A stretch of 64,000 nucleotides of DNA from Anoxybacteroides rupiense (lineage in GTDB: Bacteria > Bacillota > Bacilli > Bacillales > Anoxybacillaceae). This document shows positions 9,151-18,480 of the stretch, piece by piece. Numbering within the stretch: position 1 is the first letter of the stretch; each line of letters begins with the position of its first letter. The DNA lies in assembly GCF_014196195.1 (NCBI RefSeq), contig NZ_JACIDF010000003.1, forward strand, positions 186,001 through 250,000, in the 5' to 3' direction. The notes below the pieces were generated by a model. That model saw only the letters and a program-made list of their open reading frames with translations, had not been told where the DNA came from and searched no databases. The position numbers were made by a program, and so were the translations under genes.

Positions 9151-11505
9151 GTGCAGGCACGAATGTTGAAAGCACTAGAATTCGATAAAGTAAAAGCACA
9201 GCTGTTGGAGCATGTTTCTTCCTCATTAGGAAGAGAAAAAGTGGAAAGGCTTGTTCCTTCATCCGATTTTGCTCAAGTCGTTCAGTGGCAGGAAGAGACG
9301 GACGAAGCGGTTTTGGCATTGCGGCTGCGCGGACATGCTCCGCTTGGCGGAATTTTTGATATTCGTTCAAGCTTAAAGCGAGCGAAAATTGGCGGAACAT
9401 TAAGCGCCCATGAACTGTTGGACATTGCTAGCACTATTTATGCGAGCAGACAAATGAAACAATTTATTGACGCGCTAAACGACGAAAAGGAAGGGATTTT
9501 GCATTTGCTGCAATATGCCCAGCAAATGGTGGCCCTCCCAGAGGTGGAGCAGGCGATTAAGCGCTGTATTGATGATCATGGAGAGGTACTAGATCATGCT
9601 AGCGACAGGTTGCGCTCGATTCGTCAACAGCTCCGCACGACAGAAGCAAGAGTAAGGGAAAGGCTCGAAAGTATGATTCGGTCATCTTCAGCGCAAAAAA
9701 TGTTGTCAGATGCGATTATTACCATTCGCAACGACCGCTATGTGATTCCAGTTAAGCAAGAATATCGCCATGCATACGGCGGTATTGTCCATGACCAATC
9801 ATCTTCGGGAGCGACCTTATTTATTGAACCGCAAGTGGTGGTTGATTTGAACAATCAGCTTCAGGAAGCGCGGGTGAAGGAGAAACAGGAAATTGAGCGA
9901 ATTTTAATAGAGCTGACAACAAAAGTGGCAGAGCATGCCGATGTGCTTTTGGCCAATGTCGATTGCCTAGCGGAGCTTGATTTCATTTTTGCTAAAGCAA
10001 AGTATGCAAAAAAAATAAGCGCAGCAAAACCGAAAATGAACCATGAAGGGTATATTCGTTTATTAAAAGCGCGCCATCCGCTCATTGACCCGAATATCGT
10101 TGTCCCAAACGATATCGAGCTTGGCAAGGAGTATACAACAATTGTCATTACAGGACCAAATACAGGAGGAAAGACGGTCACATTAAAAACGATCGGTTTA
10201 TTAACTTTGATGGCGCAGGCCGGTCTTTTTGTCCCTGCTCTTGATGGCTCCGAGCTGGCTGTATTTCGCTCTGTTTACGCTGATATTGGTGATGAGCAAT
10301 CCATTGAGCAGAGCTTAAGTACTTTTTCCTCGCATATGGTCAACATTGTAGAGATTTTGCGGGAGGTGGACCACGAGAGCCTTGTTTTATTTGATGAGCT
10401 TGGAGCGGGAACAGATCCTCAAGAAGGAGCGGCATTGGCGATTGCTATTTTGGATGAGGTGTATGAGCGTGGAGCACGAGTGGTAGCGACCACTCATTAC
10501 CCGGAATTAAAAGCTTACGGCTATAATCGCAGCGGTGTCATGAATGCGAGCGTGGAATTCGACATTGATACGCTAAGTCCAACGTACAAGCTGTTAATCG
10601 GTGTGCCGGGACGAAGCAACGCATTTGAAATATCGAAGCGGCTTGGATTAGCGGAAGCGATTATTGATCGCGCTAAGTCACAGATCAGCGTGGAAAGCAA
10701 TAAAATTGAGAATATGATTGCCTCGCTTGAGCAAAGCAAAAAGCAGGCAGAGGAAGAATTACAAAAAGCGGAAGCCGTGCGTAGGGAAGCTGAACAGCTT
10801 CGCAGCGAATGGGAGAAAAAATGGGAAGACTTAAACGAAAAACGCGATGAATGGATGGATGAAGCGAAACGAAAAGCAGCAGAAATTATTAGAGCTTCAC
10901 AGCGGGAAGCGGATGAAGTGATTCGGGAATTGCGGCATATGCAAAAGGAAAAGCTGGCACAAATTAAGGATCATGAATTAATTGCAGCAAAAAAACGATT
11001 AGAAGAGGCGATGCCGGCAATGGATGGACGCAAAAAGACAGCGATTAAACGGACAACTCGCCAATTCCAGCCAGGAGATGAGGTCAAAGCGATCCATTTA
11101 AATCAAAAAGGATATTTGCTCGAAAAAGTTTCTGACGATGAATGGCAAGTGCAGCTTGGTATTTTAAAAATGAAGCTGAAGGAAAAAGATCTCGAATATA
11201 TTGGGAATGCCAAACAAGCTGAAACAAAGCCGATAGCAACAGTAAAAGGGAAGGAGTACCATGTTGGTTTAGAGCTTGATCTGCGTGGCGAACGATATGA
11301 GGATGCGATTGTTCGCGTTGAAAAATACATTGATGATGCTCTGCTGGCTGGATACCCACGTGTATCGATTATTCACGGAAAAGGAACAGGTGCGCTGCGC
11401 AAAGGAGTACAAGAGTTTTTGAAAAAGCATCGTTCTGTGAAAAGCATTCGCTTCGGAGAAGCTACGGAGGGCGGTACAGGCGTCACCATTGTCGAATTGA
11501 AATAG
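9151..11505 (+). CDS. mutS2: Endonuclease/ribosome-rescue ATPase MutS2
   Basis: A 784-residue MutS2. The ABC ATPase domain has Walker A GPNTGGKT near residue 335, a Walker B ending in [18 protein letters not shown], and a THYPELK switch. A long coiled coil at about 510-640 is followed by the C-terminal Smr domain ([24 protein letters not shown]). The family suppresses homologous recombination and, in B. subtilis, splits collided ribosomes. GTG at 9151 is preferred over GTG at 9142 because AGAGGTGA precedes it at five bases. Downstream of polX with almost no gap, as in B. subtilis. Confidence 0.95.
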   Translation: MQARMLKALEFDKVKAQLLEHVSSSLGREKVERLVPSSDFAQVVQWQEETDEAVLALRLRGHAPLGGIFDIRSSLKRAKIGGTLSAHELLDIASTIYASRQMKQFIDALNDEKEGILHLLQYAQQMVALPEVEQAIKRCIDDHGEVLDHASDRLRSIRQQLRTTEARVRERLESMIRSSSAQKMLSDAIITIRNDRYVIPVKQEYRHAYGGIVHDQSSSGATLFIEPQVVVDLNNQLQEARVKEKQEIERILIELTTKVAEHADVLLANVDCLAELDFIFAKAKYAKKISAAKPKMNHEGYIRLLKARHPLIDPNIVVPNDIELGKEYTTIVITGPNTGGKTVTLKTIGLLTLMAQAGLFVPALDGSELAVFRSVYADIGDEQSIEQSLSTFSSHMVNIVEILREVDHESLVLFDELGAGTDPQEGAALAIAILDEVYERGARVVATTHYPELKAYGYNRSGVMNASVEFDIDTLSPTYKLLIGVPGRSNAFEISKRLGLAEAIIDRAKSQISVESNKIENMIASLEQSKKQAEEELQKAEAVRREAEQLRSEWEKKWEDLNEKRDEWMDEAKRKAAEIIRASQREADEVIRELRHMQKEKLAQIKDHELIAAKKRLEEAMPAMDGRKKTAIKRTTRQFQPGDEVKAIHLNQKGYLLEKVSDDEWQVQLGILKMKLKEKDLEYIGNAKQAETKPIATVKGKEYHVGLELDLRGERYEDAIVRVEKYIDDALLAGYPRVSIIHGKGTGALRKGVQEFLKKHRSVKSIRFGEATEGGTGVTIVELK

Positions 11506-11520
11506 TGAGGGGAGAAGGCC

Positions 11521-11928
11521 ATGAACTCCTTTTGGGAAAATGAAATCGTGAAGATTGCTGCAAATTTTAGTGTGGCTGTTTTATGTATGGTAGTTTTTTT
11601 AGCCATATTTGAATTAGTGACAAAATATAAAAATTGGGACGAAATAAAAAATGGGAATGTGGCCGTGGCTATGGCGACAGGCGGAAAAATTTTTGGCATC
11701 GCTAACATTTTCCGATATGCCATCAATCATCATGAATCCCTTTTATCGGTGATTGGCTGGGGTGTTTACGGATTTATTTTGCTGCTAGTGGCTTACTTTA
11801 TTTATGAATTTTTAACGCCGAAATTTAACATTGATGAAGAAATTTCTAAAGATAATCGGGCAGTTGGACTGATTTCGATGATCATTTCCATTGGCTTATC
11901 ATTTGTGATTGGGGAAAGCATTCGCTAG
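11521..11928 (+). CDS. yshE: DUF350 membrane protein (YshE)
   Basis: A 135-residue protein with four hydrophobic helices and a conserved LAIFELVTKYKNWDEIKNGNVAVAMATGGK segment between TM1 and TM2, the mark of the DUF350 family. Function is unknown. It directly follows mutS2 as in B. subtilis, with GAGGGGAGAAG before the ATG. A tiny hydrophobic ORF and then a terminator follow, so the transcript probably ends at about 12060. Confidence 0.9.
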   Translation: MNSFWENEIVKIAANFSVAVLCMVVFLAIFELVTKYKNWDEIKNGNVAVAMATGGKIFGIANIFRYAINHHESLLSVIGWGVYGFILLLVAYFIYEFLTPKFNIDEEISKDNRAVGLISMIISIGLSFVIGESIR

Positions 11929-11945
11929 AACGGAGAGTTAATCAG

Positions 11946-12029
11946 ATGGAAACATTGGCAAAGGTATTGTTTGTATTATGTGGCGTATTTCTTGTGATCG
12001 GTGTTATATATTGGCTCTTTTTTATATGA
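11946..12029 (+). CDS. Small membrane peptide of 27 residues
   Basis: ATG at 11946 preceded by CGGAGAG opens a frame METLAKVLFVLCGVFLVIG and so on, ending TGA at 12027-12029. It encodes a single hydrophobic helix of about 20 residues. It sits 17 bp after yshE and just before a terminator, so it would be co-transcribed. I do not recognise a family. It is too short for usual gene callers. Support is the ribosome binding site, the operon position and the clean membrane helix. Confidence 0.5.
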   Translation: METLAKVLFVLCGVFLVIGVIYWLFFI

Positions 12030-12030
12030 G

Positions 12031-12063
12031 AAGCGTCTACATCAAGTAGGCGCTTTATTTTTT
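12031..12063 (+). terminator. Terminator after yshE and the small peptide
   Basis: AAGCGTCTAC (12031-12040) pairs with GTAGGCGCTT (12046-12055), then TATTTTTTT. Confidence 0.75.
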
Positions 12064-12285
12064 CTAATGAACGACTTGTGATGTCAGATACGAAATTGGC
12101 TTGTCGCCTGCTTATACAGCGATAAAGGCTGACGCAGCACATGATCAGCTAGCACTGCGGGGGTCCTCCATTATGTTGAGATGAAGACGATTCTGTAACA
12201 CAGGCTATTTTTTTAATGTAATTTTTTAAAAAATGTAATAAAATGAAAATAAATCGTCAGAATTATCAAAAATGGAGGAGATACG

Positions 12286-13974
12286 ATGGAAAAACCTTGG
12301 CTTGCCCACTATCCCCCGCAAATCCCGCATCATCTGGATTATCCGCAGAAAACGTTGACTGATTATTTGCGAGAAACAGCAGCTCAGTTTGGACAAAAAG
12401 AGGCAATTGATTTTTTAGGAAAACGATTAACGTTTCACGATATTTATGAGCAGTCACTGAAGCTAGCGCGCTACCTCCTTGAGATTGGCTTGGCAAAAGG
12501 AGACAGGGTGGCGATCATGTTGCCTAATTGTCCGCAGGCCGTAATTAGTTATTATGGAGTTTTATTGGCTGGCGGAATTGTCGTTCAAACGAATCCTCTT
12601 TATATGGAAAGAGAACTGGAATATCAGCTTAAAGATAGTGAAGCAAGCATCATCATCACATTGGACATTTTATATCCGAAAGTAATGAAGGTGAAGGGAG
12701 CGACGCCATTAAAGCATGTGATTGTCACAAGGCTTCAGGAATATTTGCCGCTTGTCAAAAAAATCCTCTATCCATTCGTTCAAAAAAAGCAAAAGCAGCC
12801 CCTTGTCCGCATTGAAGAGCGAGACCACCAACATCGATGGGAAACGATCATGGCGACGTTCCAAAAGGAAGAAATTCATGTGGAGATTGATCCGATGGAG
12901 GATGTAGCCTTGCTACAATATACAGGCGGCACCACAGGGTTTCCTAAAGCAGCGATGCTGACCCATCACAACTTAATCGCTAACACAATTATGTGCGTTC
13001 ACTGGATGTATCGCTGTCCGAAAGGAGAAGAAACCATTTTAGGAGTGTTGCCGTTTTTTCACGTGTATGGAATGACAACCATTATGAATTTATCGATTAT
13101 GCAAGCTTATAAGATGATTTTGCTGCCGAAATTCGATATTAAGACGACATTAAAAACGATTGAAAAGAAAAGACCGACGTTGTTCCCAGGGGCCCCAACG
13201 ATGTATATTGCCTTATTAAATGACCCCGATTTATCAAAATATGATTTATCATCCATTAAAGCGTGCATTAGCGGATCGGCTTCTCTTCCAGTGGAAGTGC
13301 AAGAAAAGTTTGAAGCGCTTACAGGTGGGAAAGTGATTGAAGGATATGGCTTAACGGAAGCTTCGCCAGTTACTCATGCCAACTTTTTATGGGATGGGGA
13401 GCGAGTGAAAGGAAGCATCGGTGTCCCGTGGCCTGATACAGAAGCAAAAATCATTTCTTTAGAAACGGGCGAGGAAGCGGATATGAACGAGATTGGCGAG
13501 CTTGTGGTCCGCGGGCCACAAGTGATGAAAGGCTATTGGAACCAGCCGTTTGAAACAGAGAGCGCACTGCGCGATGGGTGGCTTTATACAGGTGACATTG
13601 GCTACATGAATGAAAAAGGATATTTCTTCATTGTGGATCGCAAGAAAGATATGATTATTGCGAGTGGATATAATATTTATCCGCGAGAAGTAGAAGAAGT
13701 TTTGTATGAGCATCCGAAGGTTCGCGAAGCGGTTGTGGTCGGAGTTCCGCATGAATATCGCGGAGAAACCGTTAAAGCGTTTGTCGTTTTGAAAGAAGGG
13801 ATGAATTGCACGGAGGAAGAATTGAATGAATTTATGAGAAGCAAGCTAGCATCCTATAAAGTACCGCGCATTTATGAATTTCGCAAAGAACTGCCAAAGA
13901 CGGCGGTCGGAAAGATTTTACGCCGCGCATTAATTGAAGAAGAAACAAAAAAAGGAGAGGCAAAGCTTGGATAA
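12286..13974 (+). CDS. lcfA: Long-chain fatty acid--CoA ligase
   Basis: A 562-residue AMP-forming acyl-CoA synthetase that activates fatty acids for beta-oxidation. The P-loop-like motif YTGGTTGFPKAAM is near residue 210. EGYGLTEASP, the hinge region with GDIGYMNEKGYFFIVDRKKDMI, and the C-terminal LPKTAVGKILRRAL catalytic lysine motif are all present. ATG at 12286 follows GGAGGAG. It is the first gene of the lcfA-fadR-fadB-etfB-etfA block known from B. subtilis. No FadR box was found directly upstream of it; one lies before fadR. Confidence 0.95.
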   Translation: MEKPWLAHYPPQIPHHLDYPQKTLTDYLRETAAQFGQKEAIDFLGKRLTFHDIYEQSLKLARYLLEIGLAKGDRVAIMLPNCPQAVISYYGVLLAGGIVVQTNPLYMERELEYQLKDSEASIIITLDILYPKVMKVKGATPLKHVIVTRLQEYLPLVKKILYPFVQKKQKQPLVRIEERDHQHRWETIMATFQKEEIHVEIDPMEDVALLQYTGGTTGFPKAAMLTHHNLIANTIMCVHWMYRCPKGEETILGVLPFFHVYGMTTIMNLSIMQAYKMILLPKFDIKTTLKTIEKKRPTLFPGAPTMYIALLNDPDLSKYDLSSIKACISGSASLPVEVQEKFEALTGGKVIEGYGLTEASPVTHANFLWDGERVKGSIGVPWPDTEAKIISLETGEEADMNEIGELVVRGPQVMKGYWNQPFETESALRDGWLYTGDIGYMNEKGYFFIVDRKKDMIIASGYNIYPREVEEVLYEHPKVREAVVVGVPHEYRGETVKAFVVLKEGMNCTEEELNEFMRSKLASYKVPRIYEFRKELPKTAVGKILRRALIEEETKKGEAKLG

Positions 13975-13983
13975 TTTTTTTTC

Positions 13984-14013
13984 TTGACAAATAGATGAGA
14001 TAATTTTTAAAAT
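13984..14013 (+). promoter_or_regulatory. Promoter of fadR-fadB-etf
   Basis: TTGACA (13984-13989) and TAAAAT (14008-14013) with an 18-bp spacer, ending a few bases before the FadR operator. Confidence 0.6.
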
Positions 14014-14020
14014 TAAAACA

Positions 14021-14038
14021 TGAATGATTATTCATTCA
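14021..14038. promoter_or_regulatory. FadR operator
   Basis: TGAATGATTATTCATTCA matches the Bacillus FadR (YsiA) consensus TGAATGAMTANTCATTCA at every position. It lies at the expected transcription start of fadR. Repression there is relieved by long-chain acyl-CoA in the known system, so the gene is probably autoregulated. Confidence 0.9.
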
Positions 14039-14061
14039 TATTTGAAGAAGGGGAATGACGA

Positions 14062-14646
14062 TTGAAACGTAACAGTCCAAAATTTATGCAAATTATTGAA
14101 GCGGCAGTCATTGTAATTGCCGAAAACGGCTATCACCATGCACAAGTCTCGAAAATCGCTAAGCAAGCAGGTGTAGCCGATGGAACCATCTATCTCTACT
14201 TTAAAAATAAAGAAGATATTCTTGTGTCACTTTTTCAAGAAAAAATGGGTTCGTTTATTGAAAAAATTCAAAAAGAAATTGAAGGAATTTCGAGTGCTTC
14301 AGAGAAGTTATATATGTTAGTTAAAAAACATTTTGAGCTTCTGTCAGCTGATCATCACTTGGCGATTGTAACCCAGCTTGAATTGCGTCAATCAAACAAA
14401 GAATTGCGCACTCGTATTAATGAAGTGCTGAAAGGTTATTTGCGGGTAGTGGAACAAATCATTAATGAAGGAATAGAGTCTGGCGAGTTTCGCAGTGACT
14501 TGGATGTCCGCTTAGCAAGGCAGATGATTTTTGGAACAATTGACGAAACGGTGACAACGTGGGTGATGAATGAACAGAAGTATGACTTGGCCGCTTTGGC
14601 CAAACCGGTTCATGAGCTGCTAATAAGAGGCTGTTCAGCCTCTTGA
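14062..14646 (+). CDS. fadR: TetR-family fatty-acid degradation repressor FadR
   Basis: A 194-residue TetR protein, nearly superimposable on B. subtilis FadR. The N-terminal HTH (AENGYHHAQVSKIAKQAGVA and DGTIYLYFKNKEDIL) is followed by the acyl-CoA-binding helical domain with the conserved LELRQSNKELR and MIFGTIDETVTTWVMN segments. It starts at TTG 14062 after GAAGAAGGGGA. A perfect FadR box sits 24 bp upstream, so it should repress its own operon and release on binding long-chain acyl-CoA. Confidence 0.95.
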   Translation: MKRNSPKFMQIIEAAVIVIAENGYHHAQVSKIAKQAGVADGTIYLYFKNKEDILVSLFQEKMGSFIEKIQKEIEGISSASEKLYMLVKKHFELLSADHHLAIVTQLELRQSNKELRTRINEVLKGYLRVVEQIINEGIESGEFRSDLDVRLARQMIFGTIDETVTTWVMNEQKYDLAALAKPVHELLIRGCSAS

Positions 14647-14670
14647 TTTTTGTAAAGGGGAGAGGAAAAT

Positions 14671-15444
14671 ATGGAGTTTTTGAAGGTCAATATGGAGGAA
14701 TTAGTTGCAACTGTCACTTTTTCTCGTCCTCCTGCGAACGCATTGTCGTCCGCCGTTTTGAAAGAGCTTTCAAAACTGCTGGATCAGTTGAAGGACGATG
14801 AACGCGTTCGTGTCATTTTACTTCACGGAGAAGGTAGATTTTTTTCAGCTGGTGCTGATATTAAAGAATTTACAACCATTGGTGCAAGGGAGCAGGCAAC
14901 GGAGTTGGCGCGTGCCGGACAGCAGGTAATGGAGAAGCTTGAACAGTTTCCAAAGCCAGTTATTGCCGCTATTCATGGTGCCGCTCTTGGTGGCGGATTG
15001 GAACTGGCGATGGGTTGCCATATTCGCATTGTGGCTGAAAATGCAAAGCTTGGATTGCCAGAGCTCCAGCTTGGTCTTATTCCGGGATTTGCAGGAACAC
15101 AGCGCTTAACACGCTATGTAGGGATTGGAAAGGCGGCTGAAATGATGTGGACGGCTGAACCGATCACGGGAGTGGAAGCTGTTCAGTGGGGATTAGCGAA
15201 TAAAGCTGTACCAGAAGAACAGCTGCTGCAGGAAGCGTTGGCATTAGCCAATAAAATCGCACAAAAGAGCCCTGTATCGATAAGCGCGACGCTTGAACTG
15301 CTTAATGCGGCAAAATCGCAGCCTTTTCATGAAGCAGTACAGCTTGAAGCGGAGCTGTTCGGCAAGGTATTTGTATCCGAAGATGGAAAAGAAGGTGTGC
15401 AAGCGTTCATTGAAAAGCGCCCGCCGCAATTCCAAGGAAAGTGA
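14671..15444 (+). CDS. fadB: Enoyl-CoA hydratase
   Basis: A 257-residue crotonase-fold enzyme adding water to 2-enoyl-CoA in beta-oxidation. The oxyanion-hole segments are FSAGADIKEF and AIHGAALGGGLELAMGCHIRI; the catalytic glutamates lie in GGLELAM and in the LGLPELQLGLIPGFAGTQRL region. The ATG follows GGGGAGAGG. It lies 24 bp after fadR and ahead of etfB, as in the B. subtilis ysiA-ysiB-etfBA operon. The 2-enoyl chain length is not evident from sequence. Confidence 0.92.
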   Translation: MEFLKVNMEELVATVTFSRPPANALSSAVLKELSKLLDQLKDDERVRVILLHGEGRFFSAGADIKEFTTIGAREQATELARAGQQVMEKLEQFPKPVIAAIHGAALGGGLELAMGCHIRIVAENAKLGLPELQLGLIPGFAGTQRLTRYVGIGKAAEMMWTAEPITGVEAVQWGLANKAVPEEQLLQEALALANKIAQKSPVSISATLELLNAAKSQPFHEAVQLEAELFGKVFVSEDGKEGVQAFIEKRPPQFQGK

Positions 15445-15523
15445 AAACGCTCTTTATTGCCTTTAATTTACAGAATATTTAAAAGTGAACAAATGTTTGA
15501 TAAACACACAGGGAGGGCTTTCC

Positions 15524-16297
15524 ATGAATATTTTTGTTTTAATGAAACGCACATTTGATACAGAAGAAAAAATTGTCATTCAAAATGGCCAAGTCAATGA
15601 AGATGGAGCAGAATTCATCATCAATCCATATGATGAATATGCGATTGAGGAAGCGATCCAAGTGCGCGATAAGTTTGGAGGAGAGATTACTGTCGTGGCG
15701 GTCGGCAATGAAGAAGCTGAAAAAGAATTGCGAACCGCTCTTGCTATGGGATGCGATAAAGCGGTCTTGATCAATACAGAAGACGATGTTGAAGAAAGCG
15801 ATCAATATACAACCGCGAAAATTATTGCGGAATTTTTAAAAGATAAGCAGCCGGATTTGATTCTCGCGGGCAATGTTGCCATTGACGGAGGATCAGGGCA
15901 AGTAGGTCCGCGCGTAGCAGAAATGCTTGGCATTCCTTATGTAACCACCATTACAAAGCTTGAGATCGACGGTGGAAAAGCGACGGTTGTCCGCGATGTA
16001 GAAGGCGATGAGGAAGTCATCGAAGCCTCGCTTCCATTATTAGTGACAGCACAACAAGGGCTTAACGAGCCTCGCTATCCTTCGTTGCCGGGAATCATGA
16101 AAGCGAAAAAGAAACCGCTTGATGAATTAGAATTAGATGATCTTGATCTCGAAGAAGAGGATGTAGAGCCAAAAACAAAAACAGTGGAAATTTTCTTGCC
16201 GCCGAAAAAAGAAGCGGGGAAAATTCTTCAAGGAGAATTAGAGGAGCAAGTGAAGGAGCTTGTAACGCTTTTGCGCACAGAAGCGAAAGTAATTTAA
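15524..16297 (+). CDS. etfB: Electron transfer flavoprotein beta subunit
   Basis: A 257-residue ETF beta subunit that with EtfA accepts electrons from acyl-CoA dehydrogenases. The start MNIFVLMKRTFDTEEKIV, the AMP-binding segment LILAGNVAIDGGSGQVGPR and the recognition loop region (LNEPRYPSLPGIMKAKKKP) are all intact. The longer frame from 15485 lacks a ribosome binding site; GGGAGGG precedes ATG 15524. In relatives etfA follows within a few bases. Here 302 bp of apparently inserted sequence separate the two. Confidence 0.95.
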   Translation: MNIFVLMKRTFDTEEKIVIQNGQVNEDGAEFIINPYDEYAIEEAIQVRDKFGGEITVVAVGNEEAEKELRTALAMGCDKAVLINTEDDVEESDQYTTAKIIAEFLKDKQPDLILAGNVAIDGGSGQVGPRVAEMLGIPYVTTITKLEIDGGKATVVRDVEGDEEVIEASLPLLVTAQQGLNEPRYPSLPGIMKAKKKPLDELELDDLDLEEEDVEPKTKTVEIFLPPKKEAGKILQGELEEQVKELVTLLRTEAKVI

Positions 16298-16311
16298 CCG
16301 CTTTCCAAAAG

Positions 16312-16550
16312 AAGTCTCCATCTTCAAGGAACGTGAAGGGCGACAGGCCAGCGAGTAGGTGGGGAGATGAATTTCGATTGGCAATCGCCAACGGATAGGA
16401 TGCTCTATCGTTCGAACGGACTCCTTCGGAACGAAGGGAAGCGAAAGGGTTCTTGTGTGTGGCTTACCGTTCAGCGAACACGCACAAGTCGCTTGAAGCC
16501 CCCTCCTCTAAGCGAAGCGTAGGTGGTGGGGAGATCACTTTGAACAAAAC
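16312..16550 (+). mobile_element. IS200/IS605-like omega-RNA / right-end remnant between etfB and etfA, no transposase
   Basis: Two hairpin units are visible. The first, at 16312-16373, has arms AAGTCTCCATC and GGTGGGGAGATG. The second, at 16494-16546, has TTGAAGCCCCCTCCTCTAAG, a short GCGAAGC loop and GTAGGTGGTGGGGAGATCAC. Between them are GTTCGAACGGACTCC and a string of small stems. This layout is that of the non-coding 3' region (omega RNA) of TnpB-bearing IS605-type elements, but no tnpA or tnpB frame remains. The open frame 16453-16599 upstream of etfA is a read-through artefact of this element. Confidence 0.5.
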
Positions 16551-16599
16551 CGAATGGCATAGCAAAACAGCCTATTTTTCACATACGGGGGGATCCAAT

Positions 16600-17577
16600 A
16601 TGACTCGAAAAGTATTAGCATTAGCGGAAATTCGTGACGGATCATTAAGAAATGTATCATTTGAGGCCATTGCGGCAGCTAAAACGATTGCCCAAGGCGG
16701 AGAGGTTGTCGCTGTATTAGCAGGAGAAAGCGTCCAAGCTTATGCCAATGAACTGATTGCTTACGGCGCCGATCGTGTGGTTGTCGTGGAAAGCGATCAA
16801 TTAAAAACGTACACACCAGATGGATATGGTCAAGCACTAATGGCAGCGATTGATGCCGAAAAGCCAGAAGGAATTGTATTTGGGCACACTGCTCTTGGAA
16901 AGGACTTATCGCCAAAATTAGCAACTAAGCTGAATGCTGGATTAATTTCAGATGTTGTTGCTATTGAAGAAAAAGATGGAGAGCTCCTATTTACGCGTCC
17001 TATCTACTCCGGAAAAGCCTTTGAAAAGAAGACAGTGACAGATGGCCACATCTTTGTGACGATTCGTCCAAACAATATTTCAGCCCTTTCTCGCGACGAT
17101 GCTCGCTCTGGCAATGTAGAGAGCCTGTCTGTTGACATTAAAGACTTGCGAACAATTGTGAAAGAGGTTGTGCGCAAAACAGCGAAAGGCGTTGACTTAT
17201 CAGAAGCGAAGGTCATTGTGGCTGGCGGACGCGGAGTGAAAAGTGCGGAAGGATTTAAGCCGCTTCAAGAATTAGCTGATGTTCTTGGAGGAGCTGTGGG
17301 AGCCTCGCGGGGAGCATGCGATGCCGGATATTGTGATTATTCCTTACAAATCGGGCAGACCGGTAAAGTAGTCACTCCAGATTTATATATTGCTTGCGGA
17401 ATTTCAGGGGCGATTCAGCACTTAGCTGGCATGTCCAATTCAAAAGTGATTGTTGCGATTAACAAAGATCCAGAAGCCAATATCTTTAAGGTAGCCGATT
17501 ATGGAATCGTAGGGGATTTATTTGAAGTGGTGCCGTTGCTGACAGAGGAATTCAAAAAGCTAAAAGTTCACTCCTAA
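16600..17577 (+). CDS. etfA: Electron transfer flavoprotein alpha subunit
   Basis: A 325-residue ETF alpha subunit, which carries FAD. The N-terminal MTRKVLALAEIRDGSLRNVS is the family start. The C-terminal FAD domain has GRGVKSAEGFKPLQELADVL, GASRGACDAGY, QIGQTGKVVTPDLYIACGIS and NKDPEANIFKVADYGIVGDL. ATG 16600 is preceded by GGGGGGA; the longer frame from 16453 comes from the inserted element. Expression presumably reads through from etfB unless the insert supplies its own promoter or terminates. A terminator follows. Confidence 0.95.
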   Translation: MTRKVLALAEIRDGSLRNVSFEAIAAAKTIAQGGEVVAVLAGESVQAYANELIAYGADRVVVVESDQLKTYTPDGYGQALMAAIDAEKPEGIVFGHTALGKDLSPKLATKLNAGLISDVVAIEEKDGELLFTRPIYSGKAFEKKTVTDGHIFVTIRPNNISALSRDDARSGNVESLSVDIKDLRTIVKEVVRKTAKGVDLSEAKVIVAGGRGVKSAEGFKPLQELADVLGGAVGASRGACDAGYCDYSLQIGQTGKVVTPDLYIACGISGAIQHLAGMSNSKVIVAINKDPEANIFKVADYGIVGDLFEVVPLLTEEFKKLKVHS

Positions 17578-17587
17578 GTTTTAAGAA

Positions 17588-17624
17588 AACGGGCAAAGTT
17601 CTATCGGCTTTGCTCGTTTTTTTG
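17588..17624 (+). terminator. Terminator after etfA
   Basis: AACGGGCAAAG (17588-17598) pairs with CTTTGCTCGTT (17608-17618), with one G-T pair, and is followed by a T run. Confidence 0.8.
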
Positions 17625-17798
17625 TTATAATTATTGGCTGAAAGCAAATATTAGAACTGAAGCAAAAAGTTAGCACCTTCTGTTATAAAGTGATATACTT
17701 CTTACAGATGTGTAGCTGAAAAGCGATTGGATGAGAAAAAACGCCGAGTTTCGTCGCGCAACATTCACATTTATTATGAAAGTAGGAGGAATGAAATA

Positions 17799-18113
17799 AT
17801 GGCGATTGTCAATGCGACTGATCAAACATTTACAACTGAAACAAGCACAGGGGTTACATTAGTGGACTTCTGGGCTCCATGGTGCGGACCTTGCCGCATG
17901 ATTGCGCCAGTATTAGAAGAATTAGCTGAAGACTTGGGCGATAAAGTAAAAATTGTTAAAGTAAATGTTGATGAAAATCAAGAAACTGCATCTAAATATG
18001 GTGTAATGAGCATCCCGACTTTGTTGGTATTCAAGGATGGCGATGTTGTCGATAAAACAGTTGGTTTCCAACCGAAGGAAGCGCTTGCCCAACTATTAGA
18101 AAAGCATCTGTAA
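17799..18113 (+). CDS. trxA: Thioredoxin
   Basis: A 104-residue thioredoxin, the general cytosolic disulfide reductant. The active site is [10 protein letters not shown], the cis-proline loop is [11 protein letters not shown], and the GFQPKEAL C-terminal region follows. The frame extends upstream to 17727, but AGGAGGA before ATG 17799 and the family N-terminus [11 protein letters not shown] fix the start. It stands alone between two terminators. A weak -10-like GATATACT lies about 110 bp upstream, but I cannot fix a promoter. Confidence 0.96.
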   Translation: MAIVNATDQTFTTETSTGVTLVDFWAPWCGPCRMIAPVLEELAEDLGDKVKIVKVNVDENQETASKYGVMSIPTLLVFKDGDVVDKTVGFQPKEALAQLLEKHL

Positions 18114-18130
18114 TAGCAAACATGCTTTAA

Positions 18131-18163
18131 AAAGAGACTCGCTTGGCTGAGTCTCTTTTTTGA
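18131..18163 (+). terminator. Terminator after trxA
   Basis: AAAGAGACTC (18131-18140) pairs with GAGTCTCTTT (18149-18158), followed by a T run. Confidence 0.85.
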
Positions 18164-18357
18164 CTATATAGATGCCATGGACAGGTTAATGTTCGGGTCA
18201 TGCGTGGCGAAAAGGACTATTTGCTGTAAGTTTGAGCTTCCGGCTGTGAAGGTTGACACATACCGTTCCATTCATCATATGTATACAGCACAGGGACCAT
18301 AAGTGAATCAATGAAATTTCACATCACAAGTATCTACATAAAAATGTAAAAAAAGGA

Positions 18358-18387
18358 TTGACGAGAGAATATGTTATCGCTTATAAT
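18358..18387 (+). promoter_or_regulatory. Sigma-A promoter of the ssu operon
   Basis: TTGACG (18358-18363) and TATAAT (18382-18387) with an 18-bp spacer. The 195 bp between the trxA terminator and this promoter (18164-18357) hold no recognisable gene. Confidence 0.75.
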
Positions 18388-18393
18388 CTTAAC

Positions 18394-18480
18394 CAACAAA
18401 TCCGATGTATTAACTAGGAATAGAGAGTGGCTGATCGGATAGACCGAAGGCTTTTGATGTAGATCATCAAAAGCTTTTTT
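18394..18480 (+). promoter_or_regulatory. Leader RNA with upstream stem and intrinsic terminator (attenuator of unknown type)
   Basis: Just after the promoter, ATCCGAT (18400-18406) can pair with ATCGGAT (18434-18440) around a 27-nt loop. Then GCTTTTGATG (18450-18459) pairs perfectly with CATCAAAAGC (18465-18474) and ends in TTTTTT. A strong terminator about 60 nt into the transcript and before any gene implies conditional readthrough. The sequence does not show the conserved motifs of the S-box, T-box, guanidine-I or other riboswitches I can recall. Confidence 0.6.

Noticed and set aside
15524-17577. etfA as a longer protein starting at 16453
   Set aside because: The extra 49 residues come from the inserted hairpin element and are absent from the family; a good ribosome binding site precedes ATG 16600.
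18391-18480. SAM (S-box) riboswitch in front of ssuB
   Set aside because: A sulfur operon invites this call, but the conserved S-box sequence blocks are absent and the aptamer would not fit in 60 nt.
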